From Chryseosolibacter sp049791675 (GTDB lineage: Bacteria > Bacteroidota > Bacteroidia > Cytophagales > Cyclobacteriaceae), in NCBI GenBank assembly GCA_049791675.1, contig JBARAD010000312.1, positions 1 to 64,000 on the forward strand: a stretch of DNA of 64,000 nt, given 5' to 3'. The position numbers and the translations under genes were made by a program. A model generated the notes under the pieces. That model was not told the DNA's origin. It was given only the letters and a program-made list of their open reading frames with translations, and searched no databases. Numbering within the stretch: position 1 is the first letter of the stretch; each line of letters begins with the position of its first letter. Of this stretch, positions 51,915 to 60,804 are shown one piece after another.

Positions 51915-54128
51915 ATGGACAAAAAAACAAAGCGGCGCCTGGTAGTCGTTTCAAACAGGCTTCCTTTTCAACTTCAGGAAAAGAAGAAGTCAATCGTTAT
52001 GAAAGAAAGCGACGGAGGATTAGTCAGCGCCCTTAAAAGTTATTTTGAGAATGCAGATAATAAGGAGGAATTCTCCTCTGTGTTATGGATAGGCTCCGCG
52101 GATTTCCCGCAATCCCGTTGGGAAAAATACACGGAGAATCCGTCGGCCGGAGGTTCTTTTGAGGTCGACCCGATTTTTGTTGAATCGAAAACTTATAATA
52201 AATATTACAATGGCTTTTGCAACGCAACGATCTGGCCATTGTTTCACTACTTCCCTTCCATTGTTGAGTTTGATGAAGAGACTTTTCACAGCTACGAGGA
52301 AGTAAATCAACAGTTTGCCAGGAAATTGTTGTCCATACTTCGACCAGAGGACATCTTGTGGATACATGATTATCAGCTCATGCAACTGCCGGGCTTAATA
52401 CGCGCAGAAATGCCGGATGCTACAATAGGATTCTTTTTGCACATCCCTTTTCCTTCTTTTGAAATTTTCAGATTGCTTCATAAACCATGGAAGGAAAAAA
52501 TAATTGGCGGGATGCTGGGTGCTGACCTGATCGGCTTCCATACGCACGAGTACGTGCAGCATTTCCTGAAAACCGTGCAAATGGTCTATGGCTTTGATTC
52601 TCAGTTCCGAAACATCCTCATGAAGGAAAGGATCGTAAAGGCGGAAATGTTTCCGCTGGGGATCGATTATGATAAATTCCACAATGCCGGCATGAAGCCC
52701 AAGGTGATAGAGCAGATGAAGCAGATCCAGGCCAACTTTCACGAAAAGAAGATTATTTTTTCGGTCGACCGCCTGGATTATACGAAGGGTGTTACGCACC
52801 GTCTCTCCGGCTTTGAAAGATTTCTTGACAAGCATTCAGAGTGGCGCGGTAAGGTGGTCTTCATTCTCGTCATCGTTCCATCACGTCAGATTATCTCAAA
52901 GTATAATGAAAGGAAAAAAATGATCGAGGAACGGGTGGGCCGGATCAATGGAAAGTATTCGTCACTCGAGTGGCAACCGATCATCTACCGGTACAGCAGT
53001 CTATCTTTTGAAGATCTCTGCGCGTTATATCAGTCCGCCGATGTGGGACTCATCACGCCCATCCGCGATGGCATGAACCTTGTCGCCAAAGAGTATGTCG
53101 CCAGCCAGCATGAGGAGGGGGTACTTATCTTGAGTGAACTTGCCGGTGCCGCGAACGAGATGGGAGAAGCAATCCTGGTAAATCCCATGGATAAGGAAGA
53201 GGTAGCGCAATCAATCTATCATGCGCTGACCATGCCCGCAGACGAGCAGAAGCAAAAGATCCAGATCCTCCAAAAACGCCTGCGTGATTATTCCGTGGCA
53301 CATTGGGTAAAAGATTTCCTGAAACAACTGGATGAAGCGAAAGAGCATCAGCGCTCCCAGAAAACGAAACATGTGACAACTTCGCTGCTTGAAGAAATAT
53401 CAAATCGCTATAAAAAAAGCCGAAGGCGTCATCTCTTCCTGGATTACGATGGCACACTGGTTCCATTTTCAAAACATCCCAAGCTGGCCGTTCCTAACGC
53501 CGGGCTTATCTCATTGCTACATGACATTGCGAGTGATGACAAAACCCACGTAACCATTATCAGTGGACGAGACAGCGAGACACTTGAAGGTTGGTTCAAC
53601 GATCTATCGGTGAACCTTGTTGCCGAGCATGGGGCGACCATCCGGATGAAAAATGGCGCGTGGAAACACCAGCGCGAGGCGGATCAGTCCTGGAAACCTA
53701 TCATAAGGCCAACAATGGAATTGTATACGCAACGGAGTCCCGGCTCATTCCTTGAAGAAAAGACGCATACCATTGCCTGGCACTACAGGAATGTTCTTCC
53801 GGAGTTGGGTTTTATCCGATCGCGTGAGCTGTTGGACAACCTACATCACCTTGTAAGAAATACACCGCTGCAGGTCATCGATGGCAACAAAGTGATTGAG
53901 GTGCGTATCTCCGGTGTAGACAAAGGATCCGTTGCTAAACAATTTCTGGATGATGATCAATATGATTTTATCATGGCCGTTGGCGATGACAAGACTGATG
54001 AGGATATGTTTAAAGCGCTTGCGGACAGAGCGGTCACTGTGAAGATCGGTCCCGGTCATACAGCGGCCCAATATAATCTCTCCAATCAAATGGAAGTAAT
54101 TCATTTATTACACCAACTTATAAAATAA
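51915..54128 (+). CDS. Fused trehalose-6-phosphate synthase/phosphatase
   Basis: The 737-residue protein fuses two enzymes. Residues 1 to about 470 are an OtsA-type GT20 domain: LVVVSNRLPF, then WIHDYQLMQLPGLIR, FFLHIPFPSFEIF, SVDRLDYTKGVTHRL and GMNLVAKEYVASQ. Residues from about 490 are an OtsB-type HAD phosphatase: LFLDYDGTLVPFSKHP, VTIISGRD and VGDDKTDEDMF. Together they make trehalose from UDP-glucose and glucose 6-phosphate. The ATG at 51915 is preferred to a TTG one codon upstream. The GH15 gene begins at the very next base after the stop codon, so the two are one operon. Confidence 0.95.
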   Translation: MDKKTKRRLVVVSNRLPFQLQEKKKSIVMKESDGGLVSALKSYFENADNKEEFSSVLWIGSADFPQSRWEKYTENPSAGGSFEVDPIFVESKTYNKYYNGFCNATIWPLFHYFPSIVEFDEETFHSYEEVNQQFARKLLSILRPEDILWIHDYQLMQLPGLIRAEMPDATIGFFLHIPFPSFEIFRLLHKPWKEKIIGGMLGADLIGFHTHEYVQHFLKTVQMVYGFDSQFRNILMKERIVKAEMFPLGIDYDKFHNAGMKPKVIEQMKQIQANFHEKKIIFSVDRLDYTKGVTHRLSGFERFLDKHSEWRGKVVFILVIVPSRQIISKYNERKKMIEERVGRINGKYSSLEWQPIIYRYSSLSFEDLCALYQSADVGLITPIRDGMNLVAKEYVASQHEEGVLILSELAGAANEMGEAILVNPMDKEEVAQSIYHALTMPADEQKQKIQILQKRLRDYSVAHWVKDFLKQLDEAKEHQRSQKTKHVTTSLLEEISNRYKKSRRRHLFLDYDGTLVPFSKHPKLAVPNAGLISLLHDIASDDKTHVTIISGRDSETLEGWFNDLSVNLVAEHGATIRMKNGAWKHQREADQSWKPIIRPTMELYTQRSPGSFLEEKTHTIAWHYRNVLPELGFIRSRELLDNLHHLVRNTPLQVIDGNKVIEVRISGVDKGSVAKQFLDDDQYDFIMAVGDDKTDEDMFKALADRAVTVKIGPGHTAAQYNLSNQMEVIHLLHQLIK

Positions 54129-55904
54129 TTGAGGATTCATCAGTATAACATGGGTATTGTGGGCAATTGCTCCTACATGGCCTATATCGATACACAAGCT
54201 TCCGTGAAGTGGATGTGTATGCCGCGTTTTGACAGTTCCTTTTTGTTCGGATCCCTTTTGGACGAAAAGAAGGGGGGAGAGTTCGCCATTACCCCGGCAG
54301 GCGAGTGGACGTCAAAACAACAATACATAGCCAACACCAACGTACTGAGTACGGAATTCACGACGCCGGAAGGACGTTTCCGTGTGGTCGACTGCGCACC
54401 ACGGTTTCTGCAGTATGAACGCTACTTTAAACCGTTGATGCTGGTAAGGAAAATCGAATTGCTGGAAGGAAACCCGGTTATCAAGGTGAAGTGCAAACCT
54501 GCAGGGAACTACGGCGCGATGCAATCCGAGACAGTGGTTGGCAGTAACCACCTTCGTTATTTGCACTTCGACATGCCCGTGAGGTTGACCACGGATGTTT
54601 CGTTGTCTTATATTCAGGAAGAACAGGCTTTTGTATTAAATCGAAACTGTTATCTGGTATTCACGTACGGCGACCCGCTTGAAGCGCCGCTTAAAGCCAC
54701 TGCCGAGGATTTTATCAATAAGACTGTGCGCTATTGGCAAGGGTGGATCAAGTCGACTTATGTACCGGACATGTATCAGGTGGAGATCATACGTTCTGCG
54801 CTTGTGCTCAAGTTGCACCAGTACGAAGATACAGGGGGTATCATCGCCTCCGGCACGACAAGTCTTCCGGAACACAATGGAAGTTCACGCACGTGGGATT
54901 ACCGCTATTGCTGGTTTCGCGATTCATACTACACGCTGAAAGCCTTCAACGAAATGGGCCACTTTGATGAACTTGAAGGTTATTTCAATTACATCCAGAA
55001 TATTCTGATGCGCGAATCAGACAGAATGCAGCCTTTGTATACAGTTACCGGATCGAAGCAGCTTGAGGAAATTCACCTGCCACTGGCGGGCTATCTCGGC
55101 AATCAGCCCGTGCGGGTTGGAAACAGCGCGTACTTTCAGATCCAGAATGACGTGTACGGACAGGTACTCGTTGGCCTGTTGCCTTTGTTTATTGACAAAC
55201 GTCTTTCATTCTCTCAGAAAAATTCCTACAAGCACCTCGTGGAAAGACTGCTGAACTGGATTGAGAAAACTTTCTTTGAACCGGATGCGGGGTTGTGGGA
55301 ATTCCGCAACGTGAAACAGGTGCACACCTATACGCTTTTGTTTCATTGGGCAGGAAGCAAAGCGGCGGCGAAGATTGGTGTCATCATGAATGACATGGAA
55401 TTGGTAAACCGTGCCAGTAAGCTGGAAAAAATTGCTGTTGAGAATATCGAGAAAGCCTATGATCCCGTGCGTCAGGTCTATACGCAGGCCATCGGTGCGG
55501 ATCATCTGGATGCAAGTACGCTGAAGATGATCACCATGAATTACCTGGACCCGCAAAGCGACAAAGCAAAAAATCACCTGAAGGCATTGGAGAATTTGTT
55601 AAAGACCGAGCAAGGGCTTTTTTACAGATATGTTCATCAGGATGATTTCGGAAAGCCGGAGGCGACTTTTCTAGTCTGTGCATTCTGGTATGTCGATGCG
55701 CTTGCCTGCGTCGGACGGATTGACGATGCCATCCAAACACTCGATGGCATTTTGAAATACACCAACCATCTGGGGATCTTCAGTGAGGATGTCGGATTGG
55801 ATGGCTCACAGTGGGGCAATTATCCGCAAACCTATAGTCATGTGGGGTTGATCAACGCTGCTTTCCGGATCTATAAAAAACTGGATCTGCCGAATTTCAG
55901 GTGA
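54129..55904 (+). CDS. Glycoside hydrolase family 15 protein
   Basis: The 591-residue protein has the bacterial two-part GH15 layout. The N-terminal beta domain (MGIVGNCSYMAYIDTQASVKWMCMPRFDS, about 1-210) precedes an alpha/alpha barrel. The catalytic acid lies in SSRTWDYRYCWFRDS and the base in HLGIFSEDVG. Family members are glucoamylases, glucodextranases and trehalases. Coupling to the trehalose synthesis gene suggests trehalose or a trehalose-derived glucan as substrate, but this is inference. The start is a TTG immediately after the previous stop, supported because relatives have a few residues before the GNC segment. Confidence 0.88.
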   Translation: MRIHQYNMGIVGNCSYMAYIDTQASVKWMCMPRFDSSFLFGSLLDEKKGGEFAITPAGEWTSKQQYIANTNVLSTEFTTPEGRFRVVDCAPRFLQYERYFKPLMLVRKIELLEGNPVIKVKCKPAGNYGAMQSETVVGSNHLRYLHFDMPVRLTTDVSLSYIQEEQAFVLNRNCYLVFTYGDPLEAPLKATAEDFINKTVRYWQGWIKSTYVPDMYQVEIIRSALVLKLHQYEDTGGIIASGTTSLPEHNGSSRTWDYRYCWFRDSYYTLKAFNEMGHFDELEGYFNYIQNILMRESDRMQPLYTVTGSKQLEEIHLPLAGYLGNQPVRVGNSAYFQIQNDVYGQVLVGLLPLFIDKRLSFSQKNSYKHLVERLLNWIEKTFFEPDAGLWEFRNVKQVHTYTLLFHWAGSKAAAKIGVIMNDMELVNRASKLEKIAVENIEKAYDPVRQVYTQAIGADHLDASTLKMITMNYLDPQSDKAKNHLKALENLLKTEQGLFYRYVHQDDFGKPEATFLVCAFWYVDALACVGRIDDAIQTLDGILKYTNHLGIFSEDVGLDGSQWGNYPQTYSHVGLINAAFRIYKKLDLPNFR

Positions 55905-55946
55905 TCGTTTGATTGCTTAATTTCGAATGGATTACGATTCAGAACC

Positions 55947-56513
55947 ATGGCTCATCCTTTTACTTTTAAACCCCTCACGGAGGAAACCTGGAAATCTTTT
56001 GAAACACTCTTCGGACCACGAGGGGCTTGCGGTGGTTGCTGGTGTATGACGTGGAGGCTCGCAAAATCCGAATTTGAAAAATCCAAAGGGGAGGGCAACC
56101 GGAAAAAGATCCACAAGCTTGTGGCAGGTGGCGACGTGATCGGCGTGCTTGCCATGAATAAAGATGTACCCGTTGGGTGGTGCGCCGTGGCACCAAGGGA
56201 AAAGTACATAAGACTTGAAAAATCGAGGGTCCTAAAACCGCTTGATGACCAGCCAGTCTGGTCTGTATCGTGTTTTTTCATTGCGAAAGATTATCGCGCG
56301 AAAGGATTATCAGTGCCCCTCTTAAAAGCTGCGGTAGACTATGCGCGGATACACGGAGCGCAGATCATTGAAGGTTATCCCGTAGAACCGAAAGGTAAAA
56401 AAATGCCAGACGTCTTCGCCTGGACCGGCATCCTTTCAAGCTACATCAAGGCGGGGTTTGTTGAAGAAAAAAGACATTCGCCCGCCAGGCCTATCGTTAG
56501 ATACTACCTCTGA
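55947..56513 (+). CDS. GNAT family N-acetyltransferase
   Basis: The 188-residue protein has the acetyl-CoA loop region (VSCFFIAKDYRAKGLSVPLLKAAVDYARIHGAQIIEGYPVEP). An unusual N-terminal Cys cluster FGPRGACGGCWCMTWRL marks a subgroup of GNAT proteins common in Bacteroidota and Actinobacteria. The substrate is unknown. It follows the GH15 gene by 42 bp on the same strand and may be read from the same transcript, though no functional link is obvious. Confidence 0.88.
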   Translation: MAHPFTFKPLTEETWKSFETLFGPRGACGGCWCMTWRLAKSEFEKSKGEGNRKKIHKLVAGGDVIGVLAMNKDVPVGWCAVAPREKYIRLEKSRVLKPLDDQPVWSVSCFFIAKDYRAKGLSVPLLKAAVDYARIHGAQIIEGYPVEPKGKKMPDVFAWTGILSSYIKAGFVEEKRHSPARPIVRYYL

Positions 56514-56552
56514 TTCCGTATCTCCCTCCTTTTTTGTTTTTATGCACCTCTC

Positions 56553-57338
56553 TTAGATAGGCGATGGACTTATACTGGTCCACCCGCCATCAATGACGAT
56601 GGTTTGACCCGTGATGTGATCTGCTTTGGAAGAAACAAGAAAACACGCCGCATTCGCGATGTCTTCGATGGTTGCAGGTTTTCCGATCGGTGTGAGCCGC
56701 GACCAGATCGTTTCGTAGTCACTTTCGGACATGGTGCGCTCTGTAAGGGTGGCGCCGGGCGCCAGGGCGTTGACATTTATTTTATAGGCCGATAATTCAA
56801 TGACGAGGTTTTTTGCAAGCATCTGAATGCCTGCTTTCGTCATGCCGTAGGCTGCGAGATTTTTGTGTGCCTGTACGCCGGTCACGGATGACATGAATAA
56901 AAGTTTTCCCCCCTTCCCCTGTTCTTTCATCTGCCTCGCAGCAGCCTGCGCCAGGAAAAAAGTGCCCCGAAGATTTACGTTGAGTACTTTATTAAAGTCC
57001 CCGGGATCATAGTCAAGAAAGTCTCCAAAGAGCGTGATGCCAGCGTTGGCAACTGCGATATTGAGTTGTCCGAAATTTTTTACAGCTTCATTCACCAGGT
57101 ATTGGAGGAAGTCAACATCGGAAACATCACCTGCCACCGGGATACAAACTGCCTTGTTTTCCTTGCTAATCCTTTCCGCCGCCTCGACGGCAAGTGATTC
57201 CTGCAAGTCGTTGAGAAGAACTTTTGCTCCCTGCGCCGCGAGCTGACGGCCGATCTCAAAGCCGATCCCCTGGCCTGCGCCGGTGACGATGGCTACCTGA
57301 TTGTGAAAGGGTTTATCATTCATGCTTGCAAGTTTCAT
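56553..57338 (-). CDS. Short-chain dehydrogenase/reductase
   Basis: The 261-residue SDR has the cofactor loop TGAGQGIG, an NAG motif (VANAGIT), catalytic Ser in LFMSSVTG and the YxxxK in AAYGMTKAG. The Asp/Asn after the second strand (LLNDLQES) favours NAD(H). It lies 14 bp after the sugar-acid dehydratase gene on the same strand, so the two form an operon. In non-phosphorylating sugar oxidation an SDR can oxidise the sugar or a 2-keto-3-deoxy acid, which fits, though the sugar is unknown. ATG 57323 (MNDKP) is an alternative start. Confidence 0.9.
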   Translation of the reverse strand: MKLASMNDKPFHNQVAIVTGAGQGIGFEIGRQLAAQGAKVLLNDLQESLAVEAAERISKENKAVCIPVAGDVSDVDFLQYLVNEAVKNFGQLNIAVANAGITLFGDFLDYDPGDFNKVLNVNLRGTFFLAQAAARQMKEQGKGGKLLFMSSVTGVQAHKNLAAYGMTKAGIQMLAKNLVIELSAYKINVNALAPGATLTERTMSESDYETIWSRLTPIGKPATIEDIANAACFLVSSKADHITGQTIVIDGGWTSISPSPI

Positions 57339-57352
57339 TATTATCGTTCCTT

Positions 57353-59065
57353 CTAGTGTGAATCACGCGATACTTCGCTGCCGGAACCACCTACGAGGAA
57401 ATCAAGGTCAGCGCCAAGATGTGCCTGTTGAACATGGGTCTGATATAAATGTACATACCCGCGTTCCTGCAATTTTACCCGTGTGGGCTTCCACTGTTTC
57501 TTGCGCCGCGTCAACATTTCCTCGCTGACATGTAGGGTGAGCGTTCGGTTGGGAACGTCGATGCTGATTTCGTCACCCTCCTGAACAACAGCAAAGTTAC
57601 CGCCCAGTGCAGCTTCCGGCGACACGTGCAATACAACCGTGCCGAATGCTGTTCCGCTCATCCTTCCGTCGGAGATGCGGATCATGTCTTTTACGCCTTT
57701 GGCAAGCAACTTTGCGGGAATACCCATGTTACCGACTTCCGGCATTCCGGGGTATCCTTTGGGTCCCACATTTTTTAATACCAGGATACTCGTTTCGTCT
57801 ACTTCAAGCGCAGGGTCATCGATGCGTGATTTGTAATCTTCAATGTCCTCGAACACGACTGCCTTGCCTCTGTGCTTCATCAATGTTTCGGTGGCAGCAG
57901 AAGGCTTGATGACAGCGCCGTTTTCCGCGAGATTTCCGCGGAGGATAGCTACACCTGAGAGCTGGTTGAAGGGTTGATCGACCGAGGCGATGATGTCGCG
58001 GTTGTAGCATTTTTCGTCGGCCGAATTCTCACCAACGGTTCGGCCATTGGCCGTAATACAGTCGCGGTGGAGGAATTTCGATAACTCCTGTTGGACCACC
58101 GGAAGTCCCCCTGCGTAATACAGATCCTCCATAAAATATTTTCCGGATGGCTGCAGGTTGGCGATGAGCGGAACATTGTTGGAAAGTGTATCGAAGTCCT
58201 CAAGGGAAAGGTCCACGCCGATCCTTCCTGCGATCGCAAGCAGGTGAATGATAAAATTTGTGGATCCGCCGATCGCTGCATTCACGATGATGGCGTTCTC
58301 AAAAGCCTTGCGGGTAAGGATGTCGGATAAAACAAGGTTCTCTTTCACCATTTCCACGATCCTGGAACCCGATAACTGGGCGAGTACTTTTCTGCGTGCA
58401 TCCGCAGCCGGGATGGCGGCGTTATGTGGAAGGGAAAGACCCAGCGCTTCTACCATCGTGGACATGGTGGAGGCGGTGCCCATTACAGCGCAATGGCCAC
58501 GGCTACGGCACATACTCGCTTCCGCCAGTAATAGTTCTTCCTGAAGCATGCCTCCTGACCGGACCGCATCATTGAATCTCCAGATGTCGCTCGTGCCGAT
58601 ATCGCGGCCCTGGAATTTGCCTGTGAGCATGGGCCCGCCGGAAACAACGATCGTTGGAATGTTCACACTGCAGGCGCCCATCACGAGGGAAGGGGTCGTC
58701 TTGTCACAACCGCACATCAATACCACACCATCAACAGGGTTGGCGCGGATCGATTCTTCCACATCCATGCTCGCAAGGTTTCGGTAAAGCATGGCAGTGG
58801 GTTTGATGAGCGTTTCTCCCAATGACATGACCGGAAATTCTACAGGGAATCCGCCGGCCTCGGAGACGCCCCGTTTGACCGACTCCGCCAATTCACGAAA
58901 ATGCGCGTTACAGGGCGTTAACTCTGACCATGTATTACAAATCCCAATCACAGGGCGTCCATCAAATTCATGCGAAGGAATACCCTGGTTTTTCATCCAT
59001 GCCCGATAGATGAACCCATCCTTCCCCTTTTTTCCAAACCAGTTTTGACTGCGGTATTTTGCCAT
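57353..59065 (-). CDS. IlvD/Edd family dehydratase, sugar-acid type
   Basis: The 570-residue protein has the Cys residues for an Fe-S cluster in LTPCNAHFRELA, VLMCGCDKTTPS and SMCRSRGHCAVMGTAS. The start (WFGKKGKDGFIYRAWMKNQGIPSHEFDGRPVIGI) is typical of the L-arabinonate, D-xylonate and L-fuconate dehydratase branch. This is not the valine-isoleucine IlvD branch, and no ilv gene is nearby. It should turn an aldonic acid into a 2-keto-3-deoxy acid. The following SDR gene supports a sugar oxidation role. Pathway partners such as a lactonase are not visible in the window. Confidence 0.88.
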   Translation of the reverse strand: MAKYRSQNWFGKKGKDGFIYRAWMKNQGIPSHEFDGRPVIGICNTWSELTPCNAHFRELAESVKRGVSEAGGFPVEFPVMSLGETLIKPTAMLYRNLASMDVEESIRANPVDGVVLMCGCDKTTPSLVMGACSVNIPTIVVSGGPMLTGKFQGRDIGTSDIWRFNDAVRSGGMLQEELLLAEASMCRSRGHCAVMGTASTMSTMVEALGLSLPHNAAIPAADARRKVLAQLSGSRIVEMVKENLVLSDILTRKAFENAIIVNAAIGGSTNFIIHLLAIAGRIGVDLSLEDFDTLSNNVPLIANLQPSGKYFMEDLYYAGGLPVVQQELSKFLHRDCITANGRTVGENSADEKCYNRDIIASVDQPFNQLSGVAILRGNLAENGAVIKPSAATETLMKHRGKAVVFEDIEDYKSRIDDPALEVDETSILVLKNVGPKGYPGMPEVGNMGIPAKLLAKGVKDMIRISDGRMSGTAFGTVVLHVSPEAALGGNFAVVQEGDEISIDVPNRTLTLHVSEEMLTRRKKQWKPTRVKLQERGYVHLYQTHVQQAHLGADLDFLVGGSGSEVSRDSH

Positions 59066-59251
59066 GTGCGTAAAGTAGTAAGCGTTAAAAATATCTTATT
59101 TTTTTCGAATTCCTCTGAACTGAACAGCAGTTTCCTGGACGGCGCCCATAATTTTTTTCCCAAAATCTTTGTTCATTCAATATTGCAACCAGGAATAAAA
59201 AACGAATTTAGATGCTTTGGCGCCAGCTGATTCAGACATTAATGAACCGAT

Positions 59252-60121
59252 ATGAAAACCAGAACGGTCAGGACCCTGTTACCCGCCGATGAGATTGACA
59301 TGGGAGGTATGCCCGTGCGACAGGCTTTTCCAACGCAGAGGATAGAGCAGATTGATCCTTTTTTGCTACTCCACCACGCCGATATGAAGGTCCCAAAACA
59401 TGCAAACCCCCGCCATGCAGGAGTAGGGCCGCATCCCCACCGCGGCTTTTCGCCGGTAACATTCATTTTTAAGGGAGGCGTGCACCATCGCGATAGCCGG
59501 GGAAACGACAGCATCGTGTATGCCGGCGGCGCCCAATGGATGAATTCGGGAATGGGTGTCATTCACAGCGAACGACCACCGGATAATATTCATGAATCAG
59601 GCGGCCGCCAGGAAATAATCCAGCTTTGGGTTAATACCCCGGCGGATCATAAAATGGATCAGCCGGAATATTTCCCCCTGCAGGAAAACGAAATTCCGAA
59701 ACTGGTTACGGAAGACGGTCTCGTGACGGTGAGTGTCATCAGTGGCGAAGTGCTGGGTCTCAAGGGTCCGGTTTCGACTAAAACGCCGGTCAATGCCGCC
59801 ACATTGAATGTCCGGAAAGGCGGCCGCATTAATATCCCGCTGTCCCGCCACCATAATAGTTTTATTTACCTCCTGGATGGAAAAGTAACTATTGAAGGGT
59901 TTGGGCTAACGGAGGGGTTGCATGCAGTAGTCTTTGAAAATGACGGCGAAGCAATTTCATTCCAGGGGTTGGAAGATACCCGTATATTGCTGATGAGCGG
60001 AGCGCCGCTGAATGAGAAGGTGGTGTCACATGGCCCCTTTGTGATGAACAGCGAAACCGAAATCCTGGAAGCGATGCGCGATTATCAAAAAGGCAAGATG
60101 GGCATCCTCATTGAGGAGTAA
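59252..60121 (+). CDS. Pirin family protein
   Basis: The 289-residue bicupin has the pirin signature GVGPHPHRGFSPVTFIFKGGVHHRDSRGN in the first cupin, including the His residues that bind iron, and WMNSGMGVIHSERPP after it. Some pirins are quercetinases and others are redox-sensitive regulators; nothing here tells which. It is cytosolic. The nitroreductase gene follows 80 bp downstream on the same strand, and both may belong to an oxidative stress response. Confidence 0.92.
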   Translation: MKTRTVRTLLPADEIDMGGMPVRQAFPTQRIEQIDPFLLLHHADMKVPKHANPRHAGVGPHPHRGFSPVTFIFKGGVHHRDSRGNDSIVYAGGAQWMNSGMGVIHSERPPDNIHESGGRQEIIQLWVNTPADHKMDQPEYFPLQENEIPKLVTEDGLVTVSVISGEVLGLKGPVSTKTPVNAATLNVRKGGRINIPLSRHHNSFIYLLDGKVTIEGFGLTEGLHAVVFENDGEAISFQGLEDTRILLMSGAPLNEKVVSHGPFVMNSETEILEAMRDYQKGKMGILIEE

Positions 60122-60201
60122 TGGAGTATTAAGAGGCTTTTGTAATTGTACATTGGACCGATGCGGTCGCCAAATGTTTTTAACAGGTAAGGAAAATTAA
60201 T

Positions 60202-60792
60202 ATGCAGAAATCCGCAGACTTCACGTCACCGGTAATGGATGTTATACAAAAGAGAAGAAGCAGACGGGCTTATTCCGATAAAACGGTCGAGCCGGAAAAG
60301 ATCCGGTCTCTTTTCGAAGCCGCCCGTTGGGCACCATCCAGCCTTAATGAACAACCCTGGTATTACATCTATGCCACCAAGGATCAGGAAGGACTATGGA
60401 GTAAAATTTTCGATTCCTTAAAAGAAGGTAATAAGGTCTGGGCGAAGCACGCTCCGGTGTTGATCCTGAGTCTGGCAAGAAAAAATTTTATCCGCTTCGA
60501 AGCCCCGAATCCCTCCGCCCGTTATGATCTGGGCGCGGCCAATGCTTTCCTTTCCTTGCAGGCTGCGCACCTTGGATTAAATGTACACCAGATCGCAGGC
60601 TTTGAGCACGAAATAGCCATTAAGAATCTGGGGGTGCCAGATCGCTATGAACCGGTTATCGTTATGGCTATTGGTTATCCGGGCGAGGCTGAAATGCTTC
60701 CGGAAAACTTGAAAGCGCGCGAGATCGCACCGCGCGAACGTTACGTAGAACAGGAGTTTGTACGCAACAGGGCTTTCCATGAAGAAGCGTAG
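60202..60792 (+). CDS. Nitroreductase family protein
   Basis: The 196-residue FMN protein has the family start VMDVIQKRRSRRAYSDKTVEPEKI, then FEAARWAPSSLNEQPWYYI, GAANAFLSLQAAHLGL and VMAIGYPGEAE. It should be a dimer that reduces nitro compounds, quinones or related electrophiles with NAD(P)H. The natural substrate is unknown. It lies after pirin on the same strand and ends tail-to-tail with a histidine kinase gene, 12 bp apart. Confidence 0.93.
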   Translation: MQKSADFTSPVMDVIQKRRSRRAYSDKTVEPEKIRSLFEAARWAPSSLNEQPWYYIYATKDQEGLWSKIFDSLKEGNKVWAKHAPVLILSLARKNFIRFEAPNPSARYDLGAANAFLSLQAAHLGLNVHQIAGFEHEIAIKNLGVPDRYEPVIVMAIGYPGEAEMLPENLKAREIAPRERYVEQEFVRNRAFHEEA

Positions 60793-60804
60793 AAAGCGTT
60801 TCGT

